64,000 nucleotides of DNA from Tissierella sp. P1 (GTDB lineage Bacteria; Bacillota; Clostridia; Tissierellales; Tissierellaceae), in NCBI RefSeq assembly GCF_002266425.1, contig NZ_NPMN01000008.1:62001-126000 (forward strand), given 5' to 3'. Positions 41,297-51,140 of this stretch are shown here, piece after piece. A program made the translations under genes and the position numbers. The notes below the pieces were generated by a model. It had not been told where the DNA came from, did no database searches, and saw only the letters and a list, made by a program, of their open reading frames with translations. Every line of letters begins with the position of its first letter. Position 1 is the first letter of the stretch.

Positions 41297-42361
41297 TTGA
41301 AATTACCATCAATTTCAAGAAAAGTCCTATCCATAGATTTTGGATCAAAAGAAATTAAATTAATAGAAGGTAGATATACAAAAAATAATGTCCAAATATT
41401 TAAAGCTATTACAATACCAGTAGAGTCTCATTTCTATAAAGATGGGGAAATTTTAGATAAAGATATATTAGTTACTCTGTTAAAAAATGCATTGAAGGAA
41501 AATAAAATTTCTACTGACTTAGCTTATGGGATTATAAATAGCTCCAGTATCATAACTAGAGAAATTACAATACCAAAGGTTTCTGAAAAGGAAATAGCAT
41601 CTATAATAGAATATCAATTAAGTGATTTTCTTCCGATAAATCCTGAAAATTATGTAGTAGATTATCTTCTAATGGGAAATAAAATTGAAGGTGAAGTAGA
41701 AAAACTAAATATTCTTTTAATAGGTATACCTAAAGATATGGTTATAAGCCATCTAGAGTTAATAAAGCAATCTGGACTTGAACCACAAATTTTGGATTAT
41801 CAAGGTAATACAATGGCTAAGCTATTAAAATTCAATGAATTAGTTAATGAATTCTATAATACTAGAGACTTGTCAATAGCTTCAATAGATATGGGATATA
41901 GTAGTTCAAAACTTACCATAATAAAAAATGGAATTATTGAAGTAACCAGAATAATAGACGTAGGAGCAGAAACTATATATGAAAATTTATCATCATTTTT
42001 TGATTATTCTTGGGAAGATATAGAAAATAAGGTTATAGAAATTGAAGATGTATCTATAGTTAAGGAAGAGTTTACGGATTATTATAGAATGCTTAATATT
42101 GTAAGAACGACGATAGCTGATCTAATGGAAAAAGTTGAGATGGTATTTAGATATTATTTAACTCGTGAAATTGGAAATATTATAAATTTTATTTTACTCC
42201 AAGGAAGTTTATCAAATATAAAAGGAATGGACAACCTATTTTCAAACTATTTTAATATACCTGCTGTTAAATTATCTAATTTAGATAGGGTAAAGTGGTC
42301 TGGAGATTTAAGTAAATTTTCTAATGCAATTGGTGGACTAATTCGTTCTGATGAGGTGTAG
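41297..42361 (+). CDS. pilM: Type IV pilus assembly ATPase-like protein PilM
   Basis: 354 residues from TTG 41297 with SD AAAGGAGG. The actin-like fold of PilM is shown by SIDFGSKEIKLIEG at the start (phosphate 1 loop), IPKVSEKEIASIIEYQLSDF and the second nucleotide loop SIDMGYSSSKLTII (about 195-208). It sits on the cytoplasmic face, binds the N-terminus of PilN and transmits signals to the ATPases. First of pilM-pilN-pilO, each overlapping or touching the next. Confidence 0.93.
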   Translation: MKLPSISRKVLSIDFGSKEIKLIEGRYTKNNVQIFKAITIPVESHFYKDGEILDKDILVTLLKNALKENKISTDLAYGIINSSSIITREITIPKVSEKEIASIIEYQLSDFLPINPENYVVDYLLMGNKIEGEVEKLNILLIGIPKDMVISHLELIKQSGLEPQILDYQGNTMAKLLKFNELVNEFYNTRDLSIASIDMGYSSSKLTIIKNGIIEVTRIIDVGAETIYENLSSFFDYSWEDIENKVIEIEDVSIVKEEFTDYYRMLNIVRTTIADLMEKVEMVFRYYLTREIGNIINFILLQGSLSNIKGMDNLFSNYFNIPAVKLSNLDRVKWSGDLSKFSNAIGGLIRSDEV

Positions 42362-42363
42362 AC

Positions 42364-42942
42364 ATGAGAGATTTAAACTTTTTCCAAAATTATATAGAGA
42401 AAAACGAATTTAAAATAGATAAAAAAATTATATATTTTACAGTGATAACCTTTATCTTTTTATCTTTAATAGCTTATACAGTATATAATGAAATAATCAT
42501 AAGACAAGAGAAAAGAATCGTGGTAAGCCTCAGAGAAACTGCTGAAGATCCTAAAACTTTGAAAAAGGTGGAAGAAATTAGAATTAAGGAAGTAGAGGTA
42601 AGTGAGTTTAAGGAATCTGTAGATAAAATTAAGTTGCTAGATAAAAATATTGAAGAAAGAGATATAGTAGATGAAGCTTTGTTAGATAAAATAAATGATA
42701 ATATTCCCGAAGAATTATTTCTTACATCCCTAAGTATTCAAGGGGAAGAGATTCATATAGTTGGTATATCAAAAGATAAATGGGCTATTGCAGAATTTCA
42801 AAAGGGATTAGAATGTATAGATAATTATGATGAAATCTTTGTAGCAAATATATCAAAACAAGAAGATTATTATAATTTTAGTTTAAATATTACATTAAGG
42901 GGTGTGAGTGATGATACAGAGGATATGGAAGAAGGAAATTAA
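42364..42942 (+). CDS. pilN: Type IV pilus alignment protein PilN
   Basis: 192 residues. A short cytoplasmic N-terminus with the PilM-binding motif RDLNFFQNY (residues 2-10), one transmembrane helix (about 22-42), a coiled-coil (about 48-95) and a small ferredoxin-like domain (DNIPEELFLTSLSIQGEEIH onward). ATG is 3 bases after the pilM stop region. It forms the inner-membrane platform with PilM and PilO. The 3' end overlaps pilO by 35 bases. Confidence 0.9.
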   Translation: MRDLNFFQNYIEKNEFKIDKKIIYFTVITFIFLSLIAYTVYNEIIIRQEKRIVVSLRETAEDPKTLKKVEEIRIKEVEVSEFKESVDKIKLLDKNIEERDIVDEALLDKINDNIPEELFLTSLSIQGEEIHIVGISKDKWAIAEFQKGLECIDNYDEIFVANISKQEDYYNFSLNITLRGVSDDTEDMEEGN

Positions 42943-44299
42943 GATTAGAGAATTAACTAAAAATGAGAAATTTCTTTTAACCCTTTTAGGTATTATTATA
43001 TTTATATGGGTAGGTTATAGGTTTATCATCACACCACAAGCTGAAAAAATGGAAAATTTAAATGAACAAAAGCTGAAATATCAGGGGAAAATAGATGAAA
43101 TTAATGAAATACTTAGAAAGGAAAGTAGCATTAATAAAGAGTGGGATATATTACATAAAGAAAAAGAAGATATAGTATCTAGGTATTTCCCCAAATTAGA
43201 TCAGGCACAGATAATATATCTGCTAAATAATCTTCTGGAGCAAGAGTCAGTATCTGTTGTAGATATGAACTTTAATAGACCAAGCTATGAAGATATAGGA
43301 GGTTTTCAGGTAAAGAATATGGACATATCTATACCATATAATGGCTCCTATGTTGGAGTTATAGATATTATAAAATCATTGAAAAGCAGCCCAAGAAAGA
43401 TATTATTAGATAGTGTGTCTATGGATAGAAATGCTGATGGAAGGCTAAATGGAAATATGTCTCTAAAAATATATAGTTTAGAAGGTATCACTGATACTAA
43501 TTCTGATGTTGTATATATAGATATTGCAAAGGAAGAAAGTAAAAATACTCCTTTTGCTTCTTTTAAGGAGTATAAGAATAACAGTGAAGATGGAGAAGAA
43601 GCTAGTGAAATAACGGAAACAAAGCCTTATATAGAGGAAATCTTATTAGATTTTGAAAATGAAAATAGTTATTTTCTACCTTCTCAAGAACTTGTGAAAG
43701 GTTCTGTTTCCCAGTCTACTAAAGCAAAATCAAAGAAATATTCCTTAAGGTTTGAATATAATATTGTGGCTATTGAAGAAGAAAATCGTGGATTTATAGA
43801 TGTTTCTAAGAACAATATACTGCTAAAATATCCACCAAATACTATTGGGCTTTGGATTTATTCCTACGACTATTCCCCTGCTACTGTAGGTATTCTTTTC
43901 CGTGATCAGATGGGTGAGGAAACTTACGTTCCTCTTGCTGAAGGTATAGGATGGACTGGCTGGAAATATATTGAAACGATTCCTCCAGAGGATTTGAAAA
44001 TTTATCCTCTTAAGCTGGAAAAATTATATGTAGAAATTCCTAAGGATAGAGATAATTATGGAGTACTTTTAATGGATAGGCTTGAAGCTATATATACTAG
44101 AAATATTGATGAAGATGGTAATGATATGAGTGCGGGGGATTATATATTCCATGTAGTAGAAAAGGGCGATAGTGTTGAGAGTATTAGTATTAAATATTAT
44201 GGAAGTAATAAATATAAAAATGAGATATTAAAGCTTAATGAAATGAAAGCTAGCGATACACTTCCTATTGGTAAAGTTCTTGTACTAAAAAAGCGATAA
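42908..44299 (+). CDS. pilO: PilO-like protein fused to a carbohydrate-binding-like domain and LysM
   Basis: 463 residues. Residues 1-190 are PilO-like: transmembrane helix (about 20-38), coiled-coil (about 45-90) and a ferredoxin-like domain containing GSYVGVIDIIKSLKSSPRKI. Residues about 245-405 form a beta-rich module (PNTIGLWIYSYDYSPATVGI, then GWTGWKYIE) like carbohydrate-binding modules in clostridial surface proteins. The last 50 residues are a LysM domain (FHVVEKGDSVESISIKYYGS, ending LPIGKVLVLKKR). LysM and the central module suggest binding to peptidoglycan or wall glycan, an anchor for the pilus machine in a thick wall. Ordinary PilO proteins stop after about 200 residues. Confidence 0.85.
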   Translation: MMIQRIWKKEIKIRELTKNEKFLLTLLGIIIFIWVGYRFIITPQAEKMENLNEQKLKYQGKIDEINEILRKESSINKEWDILHKEKEDIVSRYFPKLDQAQIIYLLNNLLEQESVSVVDMNFNRPSYEDIGGFQVKNMDISIPYNGSYVGVIDIIKSLKSSPRKILLDSVSMDRNADGRLNGNMSLKIYSLEGITDTNSDVVYIDIAKEESKNTPFASFKEYKNNSEDGEEASEITETKPYIEEILLDFENENSYFLPSQELVKGSVSQSTKAKSKKYSLRFEYNIVAIEEENRGFIDVSKNNILLKYPPNTIGLWIYSYDYSPATVGILFRDQMGEETYVPLAEGIGWTGWKYIETIPPEDLKIYPLKLEKLYVEIPKDRDNYGVLLMDRLEAIYTRNIDEDGNDMSAGDYIFHVVEKGDSVESISIKYYGSNKYKNEILKLNEMKASDTLPIGKVLVLKKR

Positions 44300-44308
44300 G
44301 AAGGTGAA

Positions 44309-46356
44309 ATGATGGGGAAATATAGATTAGTATTGATTGTATTGATGATTACAATGATTTTAAGCAGTATCTATGTACATGCAGATGAAATCAGCATTGA
44401 TTATAAAAATGGTTATAATGATGGGATGCAAAAAGGAAAATCTGATGGAACTTCTACTGGAAATTATGATGCTCAAAACAAGACTAATACAATGAGGCAA
44501 ACTCTAGAAAGTAATATTGATGATTATGAGAGGGAGCTAAATCTTAAGGGAAGATCTAAAGATTATATTGATGGTTTTAAAACGGGATATGAAACAGCTT
44601 TTAAAGAAGCATATTATGCCGCATATAGATTAGAAGATAAAGAAACCATACTTATTTATGGTGCAGAAGATTTTGGTACTATAATGGGAAGGATAGATGG
44701 CTATATTGCATATAATTCTGGAAATAAAAATAATTGGGAGAGATATGTCCCTAGCGATAGAAAATTAAGCGATATGTTTGAGTTAAATAAGGAATCTAGG
44801 GAATATAGAAATGGCTTTATAGAAGGCTTCAGAAGGTCATATAAACTATCTTTTGAAGCTGCATTTCAGGTGGCAAAATTAGGAGAAAAACATAATTCTT
44901 ATGAACAAGGGTTAGAAGATGGAGATGAATATGCTAGAGATTTGGCTGAGTTAAATGGAAGGAAAGATTATTTACTAGGACTTAGCAATGATTACAGGAG
45001 AAATATACCTTCTGACAAAGAGATTATAGATATGTTCAATTTAAATAATGAATCTAATGAATATAAAGATGCGTTTTTGGCAGGATTTGAATTTGGAAAA
45101 GACGTTAAAACCACAGAAGGTAAAACGGATGGAGGATATATGCTTTACTATAATGAAGCATATAGAAGGGCAAATAAAGAAAGTATAGAGACACCTGATT
45201 TAAATGGTGAAGAAGGTGGAAGGACCATAGGGAAAATGAAGGGTGAATATGCAGCTATTATAGATATTACATTAGGCAAATCTAACTCATGGACTAGCCA
45301 CAAGGTTGATGATAAAAATATTGTAGATGAATATGGCCTTCAATTTCAGTCTGAAAATTATAGAGATGCTTTTATAATCGGTTATTGGGATGAATTTATG
45401 AAGTCGTATAATGAAACCTATAAAAAACTTCAACAGGATAGCAATAGAGTTAAGACTCATACAGAAAAGATTTCAATAGATGGTAAGAATAATATTGGAA
45501 TACCCGAAGATGATAAATTTTTAGTAGGTATTGAGGCTGGAACATATTACAATGATGTAATTGTAACCATAGATAGTATTCCTACATCCTATGTGAATCC
45601 TAACTCTTCAAGACATACTCAAGCTTCAGGGGTATATGGACTAAAGATCATGAACTTAGAAGGCACATTTGATAAGAATAAAAAAATTACTATTAAATTT
45701 AAATCTTATGGGAAGGATGTTAAATATGGTATATACAAGTACCATTATAATAAATGGATTTATATACATCTAAACAAGATGGAGACTATTTAGTTGCAGA
45801 TATAAATTTAAATAACATAAGTTTGATGGGAAATATTTATGCTGTAAGAGTTGATAATGAGTTGCCAATTTTTCATGAATCTAGAGGACATTGGGCTAAA
45901 GATGAGATAAATACTTATGTTAAGAGAGAAATTATATATGGATATCCTGATAAATCTTTTAGACCGGATAAGGAGGTTTCAAGAGGAGAATTTGTAACTA
46001 TGCTAAGTAGATTATATGATTGGTATCCTCCATATGATTCTACAAATGTGACTCAGTTTAAAGATTATAAGGAGTTTGGTTATGCAGAAAAAGCTATATC
46101 TTATGCAACTTATTACAAAATAGTAAATGGATATTCTGACAATACTTTTAGACCTCACAATCCAATTACCTATAAGGAGGTCGAGATTATAATGTCTAGG
46201 GTATTAAATGATAAGGGTATTAAATGGGATTATTTTGCTGATAGAATGCTTTATGAGAAAAAAATTCGTTCTAGTAGCAAAGATAGTATGAATAATAAAA
46301 TAACTAGAGCAGAATTCACATTTCTGCTGCATCAATTAAATGAATGGCAATATTGA
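44309..46356 (+). pseudogene. Secreted repeat protein with three SLH domains, one-base frameshift
   Basis: A signal peptide (LVLIVLMITMILSSIYVHA) leads to an exported region (about residues 28-400) with repeats of the type Y-x-x-G-F-x-x-G-Y-x-x-x-F-x-x-x-Y, each about 95 residues, and linkers IPSDKEIIDMFNLNNESNEY. The frame ends at 45793, but from 45754 the next frame continues YTSKQDGDYLVADINLNNIS and then three S-layer-homology motifs (HWAKDEINTYVKREIIYGYP, then YAEKAISYATYYKIVNGYSD, and a third near IKWDYFADRML). A single base change near 45750 joins them into about 682 residues. SLH domains bind pyruvylated wall polysaccharide. Its place inside the pilus operon suggests a wall exit or anchor. 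Confidence 0.82.
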
Positions 46357-46816
46357 TAATAAAAATTGTAATAGCGAATATGGCTATACTCTAGTTGAAT
46401 TATTAGTTGTAATAGCACTATTTGCTATTGTTTTATCCATAGGAATACCTAGTACAAAAATTATCTTTAATACTCGTGAGAAAAAAGAATTAATGGAGTT
46501 TAAAAGAGATATAATCTTTGCTAGAAATAGTGCAGTGGTGGAGAATTGCAATTACATTTTATATGTTTATGTTGATAGGAATAGATATAAAATTGCTAAG
46601 GAAGATGGATTAATTGTTACTATTATAAAAGATATTAAATTTTGTAATGGAATAATTATCAAAGGAAATAATTTTAATAGTATTATGAAATTTTACCCAA
46701 ATGGTACACCAAACAACGCAGGAAAGATTTTACTTACTAATAGTAAAAAAGAGAATATAGAAATAACCATAACACCAGCTACTGGTAAAGTTAATCTTTA
46801 TATTAATAGTAAATGA
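46340..46816 (+). CDS. Minor pilin, FimT/GspH-like
   Basis: 158 residues. Leader MNGNIDNKNCNSEYG, then YTLVELLVVIALFAIVLSIG with Glu5, and a GspH/FimT-type soluble domain (REKKELMEFKRDIIFARNSA). Overlaps the SLH gene by 17 bases. Probably a tip or priming pilin. Confidence 0.85.
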   Translation: MNGNIDNKNCNSEYGYTLVELLVVIALFAIVLSIGIPSTKIIFNTREKKELMEFKRDIIFARNSAVVENCNYILYVYVDRNRYKIAKEDGLIVTIIKDIKFCNGIIIKGNNFNSIMKFYPNGTPNNAGKILLTNSKKENIEITITPATGKVNLYINSK

Positions 46817-46830
46817 AACGAGGCGTTATT

Positions 46831-47256
46831 ATGATCAAAAAAGGATTTACTTTAGTTGAAACTATATTAGGGTTATTTTTATTAGGGTTGATAGCTGTTA
46901 CTGTTTTACCTATAATTAACTCATCTTTCATTAGATTAAGAAACAACAAATTAAGAATGGAAATGATATATATTGGCGAAATGGCTGTAGAAAAAATTAA
47001 GGCTTTTGATAAAGATAAGGCTTCTTATGATTTTATATACGATACAGATATTGTAGAATTAATAGAGTTATTTAGGGCACATAATTCTGTTGAAGTTACT
47101 ATACCTAAAAAAGAAAGTAATGAAAAATACTATCTAAAAATAGAAAAGAATCAAAAGTCAGACTTATTATGGATGATTTCTATTTTTGTATATCATAATA
47201 TAGAGGGGAGTAGTGTTGGAGATGTGGAGTACAATACATATCTACCACAAAAATAG
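46831..47256 (+). CDS. Minor pilin, GspI/PilV-like
   Basis: The start at ATG 46831 (SD GAGGCG) gives a normal leader MIKKG-FTLVETILGLFLLG; the frame extends to ATG 46813, which overlaps the preceding stop. Mature position 5 is Glu. The rest, to about 141 residues, is a small soluble domain (MEMIYIGEMAVEKIKAFDKD). Spacing and overlap show it belongs to the pilus operon. Confidence 0.83.
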   Translation: MIKKGFTLVETILGLFLLGLIAVTVLPIINSSFIRLRNNKLRMEMIYIGEMAVEKIKAFDKDKASYDFIYDTDIVELIELFRAHNSVEVTIPKKESNEKYYLKIEKNQKSDLLWMISIFVYHNIEGSSVGDVEYNTYLPQK

Positions 47257-47791
47257 AGGATTCACTTTAATAGAAATAATTTTATCATTGGCTATTTGTT
47301 CATTAATTATTATACCTATTTTTAGTATTTTAGATCTTTCTATAGAAGCTTGCACCATAGGAGACGAAAAAGACCAGTTAATGATGAATGGCAGATATGC
47401 AATTGAATATATAAAAGGAGATATTAGGGCTGCAGATAAGATTATTTCTTCTGATAAGATTAAAGATCTAAAAAAGAAATTTCCTACTAATATTGGATTT
47501 ATTATTATGATAATTGAAGAAGAGAAGTCTAAAAATATATACAGATATATTACATACCATAGGAAGAACGATAAGCTTGTCAGGATGGCATGTAGTAGAG
47601 TAGATGATAAATACCCGCTATATATACATTTTGATGGAAATAATGATCTTTGCGAATTTGTAGATAATATTGAAGATACAAAATTTGATGTTGAGAATTC
47701 TATAATTTATTTAGACTTAAAATTCAAACATAATTATGAGAAATTAGATTTAAAATCTGATATCTATATTAGATGTCCTATAGATTATTAA
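47213..47791 (+). CDS. Minor pilin, GspJ/PilW-like
   Basis: 192 residues starting at GTG 47213 (SD GAGGGGAG; TTG 47216 and ATG 47222 also possible), overlapping the preceding gene by 44 bases. The prepilin site is KNRG-FTLIEIILSLAICSL with Glu5. GspJ-like region: MNGRYAIEYIKGDIRAADKI. It probably forms the initiation complex with the GspH-, GspI- and PilX-like proteins. Confidence 0.83.
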   Translation: MLEMWSTIHIYHKNRGFTLIEIILSLAICSLIIIPIFSILDLSIEACTIGDEKDQLMMNGRYAIEYIKGDIRAADKIISSDKIKDLKKKFPTNIGFIIMIIEEEKSKNIYRYITYHRKNDKLVRMACSRVDDKYPLYIHFDGNNDLCEFVDNIEDTKFDVENSIIYLDLKFKHNYEKLDLKSDIYIRCPIDY

Positions 47792-47806
47792 TGGTTTGGA
47801 GGACTT

Positions 47807-48838
47807 ATGAAAGCTAGAGAAGGATTTATTTCTATAATATGTTTAATTGTTATGCCTGTATTGATGATTATGATACTGTATCTTGAACATACTACTAGAT
47901 TAGGGCGTTTAATATTGAGATCAACTGAAAATAATATTCAATCCTATTACTCAGCTGAAGGAAAAATTTATATGACACTCCATGAAGATAAATATTATTC
48001 TGACCAATTGTATCCAGCTTTAGTAGAATATTTTAGAGCCCTACCTTTTTCGAAGCAACCGAAAGATATAACAATAAATAGGGAAGATTTAAAGTTAGGA
48101 GATGAATTAGATAAAGTTAGAGTAATTTTAGTAGATAAAGATAATAAAAAAGAATTGCAACTTGTTGCAAAAAGTAATTTTAATGGATTAATAACTACAG
48201 TAACATCCTATATAGAACTGATTAATGAGATTTTTGAAGCAGAGAATCCGATTCTTGATGTAAGTTCTATAGAGAACAGATATAAAGAGGATTTAATAGA
48301 TTTACTATTAAAGATATCAAAAGATATTAATATAAATAACTGTAATAAGCCAGAGAATATCTATGGCATGGAATCTTCGAACTTTAACCATATTATTTTG
48401 GATAAAAAAGATAATACTTATTTTGAGATAATCTCATTTAGAGAATCGATGACTTTGCCTTATATAGAAACATTCAATAATAAAGAGGTGTTTATTATTA
48501 TAAGAGAATTTGGAGAAAATCCTGTCAATTTCTATATAGGCAACTTCAATACACCAAAGGAAACTATAAAGCTTTCTGGGCTAATATATATCGAAGGCAA
48601 TATAACCATATCTAAGGATTTTGAATTTACTGGTATAATAATAGCTAGAAATGGAGAAATAAAAATTGATGAAAATATAAGAACCAATATCAAGGGAATA
48701 ATGATTACTAATAACATAATTAATAATGATTTCATTGAAAGAGACGATATTATATATAGTAGACATTCTGTCTATAAATATGGAACGTATTTACCTGGAT
48801 TTATTGAGCCAAAGCTATATTTAATAAAAAGCGACTAA
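47807..48838 (+). CDS. PilX/GspK-like pilus protein with a beta-helix tail
   Basis: 343 residues. The N-terminus MKAREGFISIICLIVMPVLM matches PilX-type proteins without Glu5, followed by NIQSYYSAEGKIYMTLHED. Residues about 250-320 repeat a beta-helix motif (IYIEGNITISKDFEFTGIII, RNGEIKIDENIRTNIKGIMI) also found in the 803-residue pilin. It starts 16 bases after the GspJ-like gene with SD TGGAGG. Likely the tip member of a second minor-pilin set in the operon. Confidence 0.8.
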   Translation: MKAREGFISIICLIVMPVLMIMILYLEHTTRLGRLILRSTENNIQSYYSAEGKIYMTLHEDKYYSDQLYPALVEYFRALPFSKQPKDITINREDLKLGDELDKVRVILVDKDNKKELQLVAKSNFNGLITTVTSYIELINEIFEAENPILDVSSIENRYKEDLIDLLLKISKDININNCNKPENIYGMESSNFNHIILDKKDNTYFEIISFRESMTLPYIETFNNKEVFIIIREFGENPVNFYIGNFNTPKETIKLSGLIYIEGNITISKDFEFTGIIIARNGEIKIDENIRTNIKGIMITNNIINNDFIERDDIIYSRHSVYKYGTYLPGFIEPKLYLIKSD

Positions 48839-48854
48839 TATGAGGGGGATTATT

Positions 48855-49121
48855 ATGGAACTATATAATTTAATGGAGAATGAGGTTTTAAATGCTATTG
48901 ACAGCATACAAAAAGAAGTAGAAATTAAATGTCAATGTGAAAAATGTAGATTAGATATAGCGGCTATTGCGTTAAATAATTTAAATCCTAAATATGTTGT
49001 AACTGAGAAAGGTTATTTATATGCTAAAGTTAATAATATGAACTATCAATTTAACACCGATGTAATAACTGCTGTAACAAAGGCTATAAAAATGGTATCT
49101 GAAAACCCTAAACATGATTAA
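48855..49121 (+). CDS. comFB: ComFB-family protein
   Basis: ATG 48855 with SD GAGGGGG (ATG 48840 lies before the SD). The 88-residue product shows the late-competence ComFB pattern: MENEVLNAIDSIQ, the cysteine cluster CQCEKCRLDIAAIALNNL (residues about 26-43) and a C-terminal helix VITAVTKAIKMV. In cyanobacteria ComFB-type proteins bind cyclic dinucleotides; in B. subtilis the gene lies in a competence operon of unclear need. It closes the pilus operon, which is itself under a c-di-GMP riboswitch. Confidence 0.85.
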   Translation: MELYNLMENEVLNAIDSIQKEVEIKCQCEKCRLDIAAIALNNLNPKYVVTEKGYLYAKVNNMNYQFNTDVITAVTKAIKMVSENPKHD

Positions 49122-49133
49122 TAGGTGTTAGAT

Positions 49134-49655
49134 ATGAAAAATATTGTTTTAATAGGAATGAGTGGAGTAGGAAAAACAACTATTGGTAAGACATTATCTA
49201 AAGTTTTAGATAGAAGATTTGTAGATACTGATGAGCTTATTGAAAGGAAAATGGAAACAGATATAGAGAAAATTTTTTCCTTATATGGAGAACTCTACTT
49301 TAGGAAACTAGAGAATCAAATTATTGATGAATTATATCAAGAAGAAAATCTAATAATATCTACAGGTGGAGGTATAGTATTAAATGATAATAATATAGTT
49401 AGTCTTAAAAAAAATGGAGTATTAATATTGTTGGAATCTTCAATAGAAAATATAGTAAATAACATTAAGAAATCTAAAACTGTTAGACCGCTGTTAAATG
49501 ATGAAAGAGACCTATATATAAAGACAAAAATCATGTGTGATAGTAGAAAAGAATTATATTTATCTGCTGCTGATTTTATAGTTTGTGTAGATGGCAAGTC
49601 AATCGATGAAATTATCTATGAAATTTTGAGAAAATGTGTTAAAATTAACTCTTGA
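49134..49655 (+). CDS. aroK: Shikimate kinase
   Basis: ATG 49134 with SD AGGTG gives 173 residues (GTG 49125 would add three). Motifs: Walker A GMSGVGKTTIGK (about residues 8-19), substrate Asp in RRFVDTDELIE (about 30-40), ISTGGGIVL (about 76-84) and the lid Arg in KTVRPLL (about 114-120). It phosphorylates shikimate in the aromatic pathway. Thirteen bases after comFB; aroQ follows. Confidence 0.93.
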   Translation: MKNIVLIGMSGVGKTTIGKTLSKVLDRRFVDTDELIERKMETDIEKIFSLYGELYFRKLENQIIDELYQEENLIISTGGGIVLNDNNIVSLKKNGVLILLESSIENIVNNIKKSKTVRPLLNDERDLYIKTKIMCDSRKELYLSAADFIVCVDGKSIDEIIYEILRKCVKINS

Positions 49656-49701
49656 GGTAAATAATAGAGACTGATATAATAAAATGGAAAGTAGAGGATA
49701 T

Positions 49702-50142
49702 ATGATTATGAGAATACTTATTATTCATGGTCCAAACCTAAACCTTTTAGACAAAAGAGATCGTTCTATCTATGGTGAAGAGTCTCTAGAACAAATTAAT
49801 AGACTTATTGAAAATAAAGCTATAGAGTTAGGTATGGAAGTTGAAATCTTTCAATCTAATCATGAAGGTCAGATTGTGGACAAAATTCAGGATATTATGA
49901 AATCTGGGTATACGGGGCTAATTATTAATCCTGCAGGATTTACGCATTATAGTATAGTTATAAGAGATGCTATAGAAATACTAGAAATACCTGTAATAGA
50001 GGTTCACTTATCTAATATTTATGGAAGAGAAGATTTTAGAAAAGAGTCTGTTATAGCTCCTGTTTGTACAGGACAAATATCAGGTTTAGGATCTATCAGC
50101 TATTTAGTAGCTATGGATGCCTTAAAATTATTGAATAAGTAG
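49702..50142 (+). CDS. aroQ: Type II 3-dehydroquinate dehydratase
   Basis: ATG 49702 with SD AGAGGA (alternatives ATG 49684 and 49708) gives 146 residues, normal for AroQ. Motifs: IIHGPNLNLLDKRD with catalytic-loop residues (about 6-19), SNHEGQIVDKIQ (about 53-64) with the catalytic region, INPAGFTHYSIVIRDAI (about 77-93) and EVHLSNIYGREDFR (about 102-115). It dehydrates 3-dehydroquinate to 3-dehydroshikimate, one step before AroE. Confidence 0.93.
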   Translation: MIMRILIIHGPNLNLLDKRDRSIYGEESLEQINRLIENKAIELGMEVEIFQSNHEGQIVDKIQDIMKSGYTGLIINPAGFTHYSIVIRDAIEILEIPVIEVHLSNIYGREDFRKESVIAPVCTGQISGLGSISYLVAMDALKLLNK

Positions 50143-50161
50143 AATATAGGAGGGTAAAGAT

Positions 50162-50719
50162 ATGATATCAGCAAGTGATTTTAGAAAAGGCATAACATTT
50201 GAAATGGATGGAGATGTATATCAGATAATTGATTTCCAACATGTTAAGCCTGGAAAGGGAGCAGCATTTGTTAGAACAAAAATAAAGTCCGTAATGTCTG
50301 GGGGAACTAAAGAAGTTACTTTTAACCCAACAGAAAGATTTCCAAAGGCACAGATCGAAACTAAGGAAATGCAGTACTTATATAATGATGGTGAATTATT
50401 TTATTTCATGGATACTGAAACCTATGAGCAGTTACCTTTAGAGAAGGATGCAGTGGAAGAAGCTATGGTATATTTAAAAGAAAATGATAATGCTACTATT
50501 AGGTTTTATCATGGTAAGGCTTTTGAAGTAAATGCACCAAACTTTGTTGAATTAGAGGTTACTGAAACTGAGCCAGGCGTAAAGGGTGATACTGCTTCAG
50601 GTGCTAATAAACCAGCTACTGTAGAGACAGGTGCTGTTATAACAGTTCCTTTATTTGTAAATATAGGGGATAAAATAAAGATAGATACAAGAACTGGTGA
50701 GTATTTATCCAGAGTTTAG
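50162..50719 (+). CDS. efp: Elongation factor P
   Basis: 185 residues, full length. Three beta-barrel domains: the KOW-like N-domain with [16 protein letters not shown] (modifiable Lys/Arg loop at about residues 31-36), the central OB domain and the C-terminal [20 protein letters not shown] signature (about 142-162). It relieves ribosome stalling at polyproline. SD AGGAGGGT. The aroQ-efp-acidic-protein order is common in clostridia. Confidence 0.97.
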   Translation: MISASDFRKGITFEMDGDVYQIIDFQHVKPGKGAAFVRTKIKSVMSGGTKEVTFNPTERFPKAQIETKEMQYLYNDGELFYFMDTETYEQLPLEKDAVEEAMVYLKENDNATIRFYHGKAFEVNAPNFVELEVTETEPGVKGDTASGANKPATVETGAVITVPLFVNIGDKIKIDTRTGEYLSRV

Positions 50720-50762
50720 GTAATAATGTTTTTTAGAATACAAAATATTAGGAGGGATAAGA

Positions 50763-51092
50763 ATGGAATATTTAATGCAAAAAGTATCTTATTTAAAAGG
50801 ATTAGCTGACGGCTTGGGAGTTGATGAGAGCTCAAAAGAGGGTAAATTATTACTTCAAATAGTAGATGTACTAGAAGAATTTGCTGATGTATTAGATGAA
50901 ACTATTGAAAATCAAGAGGAATTAGAGGAATATGTAAACTTCATCGATGAAGATCTAGCAGATGTAGAAGATGAAATTTATGGAACAGATGATGAAGATT
51001 ATGATTATGATGAAGACTTTGATTTTGATGATTTTGATGATTACTGTGATGACGAAGACTGTTGTTGTCATTTTGATGGGGAAGATGAATAA
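50763..51092 (+). CDS. CD1247-type N-terminal domain protein with acidic tail
   Basis: 109 residues. The N-terminal helices VSYLKGLADGLGVDESSKEG, then EEFADVLDETIENQEEL match a small domain family found in clostridia next to efp and spoIIIA. The C-terminal 40 residues are almost only Asp, Glu, Tyr and Phe with a Cys cluster (DDEDCCCHFDGED), which may bind metal. Function unknown. SD AGGAGGG. A strong terminator follows at once. Confidence 0.8.
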   Translation: MEYLMQKVSYLKGLADGLGVDESSKEGKLLLQIVDVLEEFADVLDETIENQEELEEYVNFIDEDLADVEDEIYGTDDEDYDYDEDFDFDDFDDYCDDEDCCCHFDGEDE

Positions 51093-51102
51093 TAAATTAA
51101 TA

Positions 51103-51140
51103 AAAAAAGTTCTAAGGTTATTTAACCTTAGAACTTTTTT
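51103..51140 (+). terminator. Strong intrinsic terminator
   Basis: AAAAGTTCTAAGGTT and AACCTTAGAACTTTTTTT form a near-perfect stem around ATTT. It separates the aro-efp genes from the spoIIIA operon. A second shorter hairpin (AAAGCC/GGCTTT with T-run) lies at 51200-51221. Confidence 0.9.
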
